Positions 7,442-7,883 of a stretch of DNA of 7,883 nt are shown here, in pieces. Every line of letters begins with the position of its first letter. The stretch's first letter is position 1. Under the pieces are notes generated by a model. It saw only the letters and a list, made by a program, of their open reading frames with translations, did not search any database and had not been told where the DNA came from. Origin of the DNA: Deltaproteobacteria bacterium (GTDB lineage Bacteria; JAMCPX01); the NCBI GenBank assembly GCA_023489065.1, contig JAMDCL010000002.1, positions 1 through 7,883 on the forward strand, in the 5' to 3' direction. The position numbers and the translations under genes were made by a program.

Positions 7442-7447
7442 CTCCTT
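7442..7447 (-). promoter_or_regulatory. Ribosome binding site of the DksA-like gene
   Basis: The minus strand reads AAGGAG here, 5 nt before the ATG at 7436. This near-perfect site decides the start against upstream in-frame alternatives, which have only weak sites. Confidence 0.85.
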
Positions 7448-7520
7448 TTTTCTTTAGTAATACTTTTATCAAATCGAGCATAAATCTTCTTTCATGTAAA
7501 ACCATCCTTGTCACAGCACC

Positions 7521-7570
7521 TGACCGCAAGTTACAATATTAATACCTGTTTTATTAAAAACAAGCGGTCA
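7521..7570. promoter_or_regulatory. Overlapping inverted repeats upstream of the DksA-like gene
   Basis: The gap of 165 bp between the cytochrome stop and the DksA-like start holds three inverted repeats within 50 bp. The outer one is TGACCGC (7521-7527) with GCGGTCA (7564-7570). Inside are TTAATA (7539-7544) with TATTAA (7552-7557), and TGTTTT (7547-7552) with AAAACA (7557-7562). The two inner pairs overlap and exclude each other. None has a following T-run on the minus strand, so a terminator is not supported. An operator or a folded leader/3' UTR is possible. Only weak promoter-like elements for the DksA-like gene are visible here (for example TTGTTT near 7558-7563 on the minus strand). 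Confidence 0.4.
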
Positions 7571-7601
7571 TGGAGTGCATTATTTTTTGCCCTTATGTTA
7601 C

Positions 7602-7883
7602 TTATTGGCCATGGCATGCAATACAGACTTTGTCTTTGTTCATGTTGAGACTCGACCGGAAATCGGCAGGGTGCGGATTGCCGCCGATACCACCCACCTT
7701 GTGACACTGTATACAGACTGCGTCCGTACCTCCGCTGTGACACGCTGCACAAGTATTAATATTTTGCCGTGCCAGCCGCCCGTGGAATTGCGGCGATGCT
7801 GTATTGAATAAGAAGTCTGTTCCGGCCGGATGCGGCGATGCGGCATTTGATGAAGTATCTGCGACAACTGTCATAATACCAAT
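7602..7883 (-). CDS. Multihaem c-type cytochrome, C-terminal fragment, 5' truncated by window edge
   Basis: Read on the minus strand, the frame is open at the right edge and ends with TAA at 7602; the 93 visible residues are the C-terminus of a longer protein. Three covalent haem-binding CXXCH motifs are present at fragment residues 45-49 (CAACH), 57-61 (CIQCH) and 87-91 (CIACH); the last is followed only by Gly-Gln. Extra histidines (PHP at 18-19, FH at 33-34, NPHP at 69-72) could be distal ligands for bis-His haems. Such proteins are exported and mature in the periplasm or on the outer surface, where they carry electrons. The family is common in metal-reducing and sulfur-cycling bacteria. 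Haem number, signal peptide and specific role cannot be told from this fragment. It lies upstream of the DksA-like gene on the same strand, but a 165-bp gap makes a tight operon unlikely. Confidence 0.92.
   Translation of the reverse strand: MGIMTVVADTSSNAASPHPAGTDFLFNTASPQFHGRLARQNINTCAACHSGGTDAVCIQCHKVGGIGGNPHPADFRSSLNMNKDKVCIACHGQ

Noticed and set aside
7437..7529. Upstream extension of the DksA-like protein by 31 residues
   Set aside because: The frame is open, but the strong AAGGAG site is spaced for the ATG at 7436, and the extra residues show no conserved feature.
7562..7883. CRISPR array, tRNA or mobile-element ends in the right part of the window, and in the window generally
   Set aside because: No regularly spaced direct repeats, cloverleaf-like segments, transposase motifs or flanking target duplications were found by eye.

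Overview
The window looks like a chromosomal segment from an anaerobic or metal- or sulfur-metabolising Gram-negative bacterium. A Desulfobacterota (former Deltaproteobacteria), Desulfuromonadia or Nitrospirota-like lineage fits best. The grounds are the order rplM-rpsI-argC, a DksA/TraR-type zinc-finger protein with a very basic N-terminal tail, a full-length two-domain GlnE, and the tail of a multihaem c-type cytochrome. This placement is an inference from gene content recalled from memory; no search was possible.

Layout, left to right. (1) The C-terminal two thirds or so of the catalytic chain of a penicillin-acylase-family (S45, Ntn-hydrolase) enzyme runs off the left edge and ends at a strong intrinsic terminator. 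(2) A 178-bp gap carries that terminator and a sigma70-like promoter, followed by glnE (999 aa), the adenylyltransferase/deadenylylase that controls glutamine synthetase. (3) A 101-bp gap with a good sigma70-like promoter but no visible terminator leads into rplM (L13) and rpsI (S9), which overlap by 8 nt, and then argC, which starts 4 nt after rpsI. (4) argC meets a convergent gene with only 2 bp between the stop codons: a DksA/TraR-family protein on the minus strand with a 70-residue lysine-rich tail. (5) A 165-bp gap with overlapping inverted repeats separates that gene from the 3' end of a minus-strand multihaem cytochrome c, which runs off the right edge.

The genes do not form one dedicated system. 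They share a loose theme of growth and nitrogen control: glutamine synthetase regulation, ribosomal proteins, arginine biosynthesis and a possible stringent-response transcription factor. The acylase and the cytochrome are exported enzymes unrelated to the core. I found no CRISPR array, insertion sequence, phage gene, tRNA or rRNA. I see no strong candidate for an undescribed system. The points most worth a second look are the basic-tailed DksA homologue with a non-canonical coiled-coil tip, the repeat cluster upstream of it, the argC/dksA collision without terminators, and the attachment of argC to a ribosomal protein operon.
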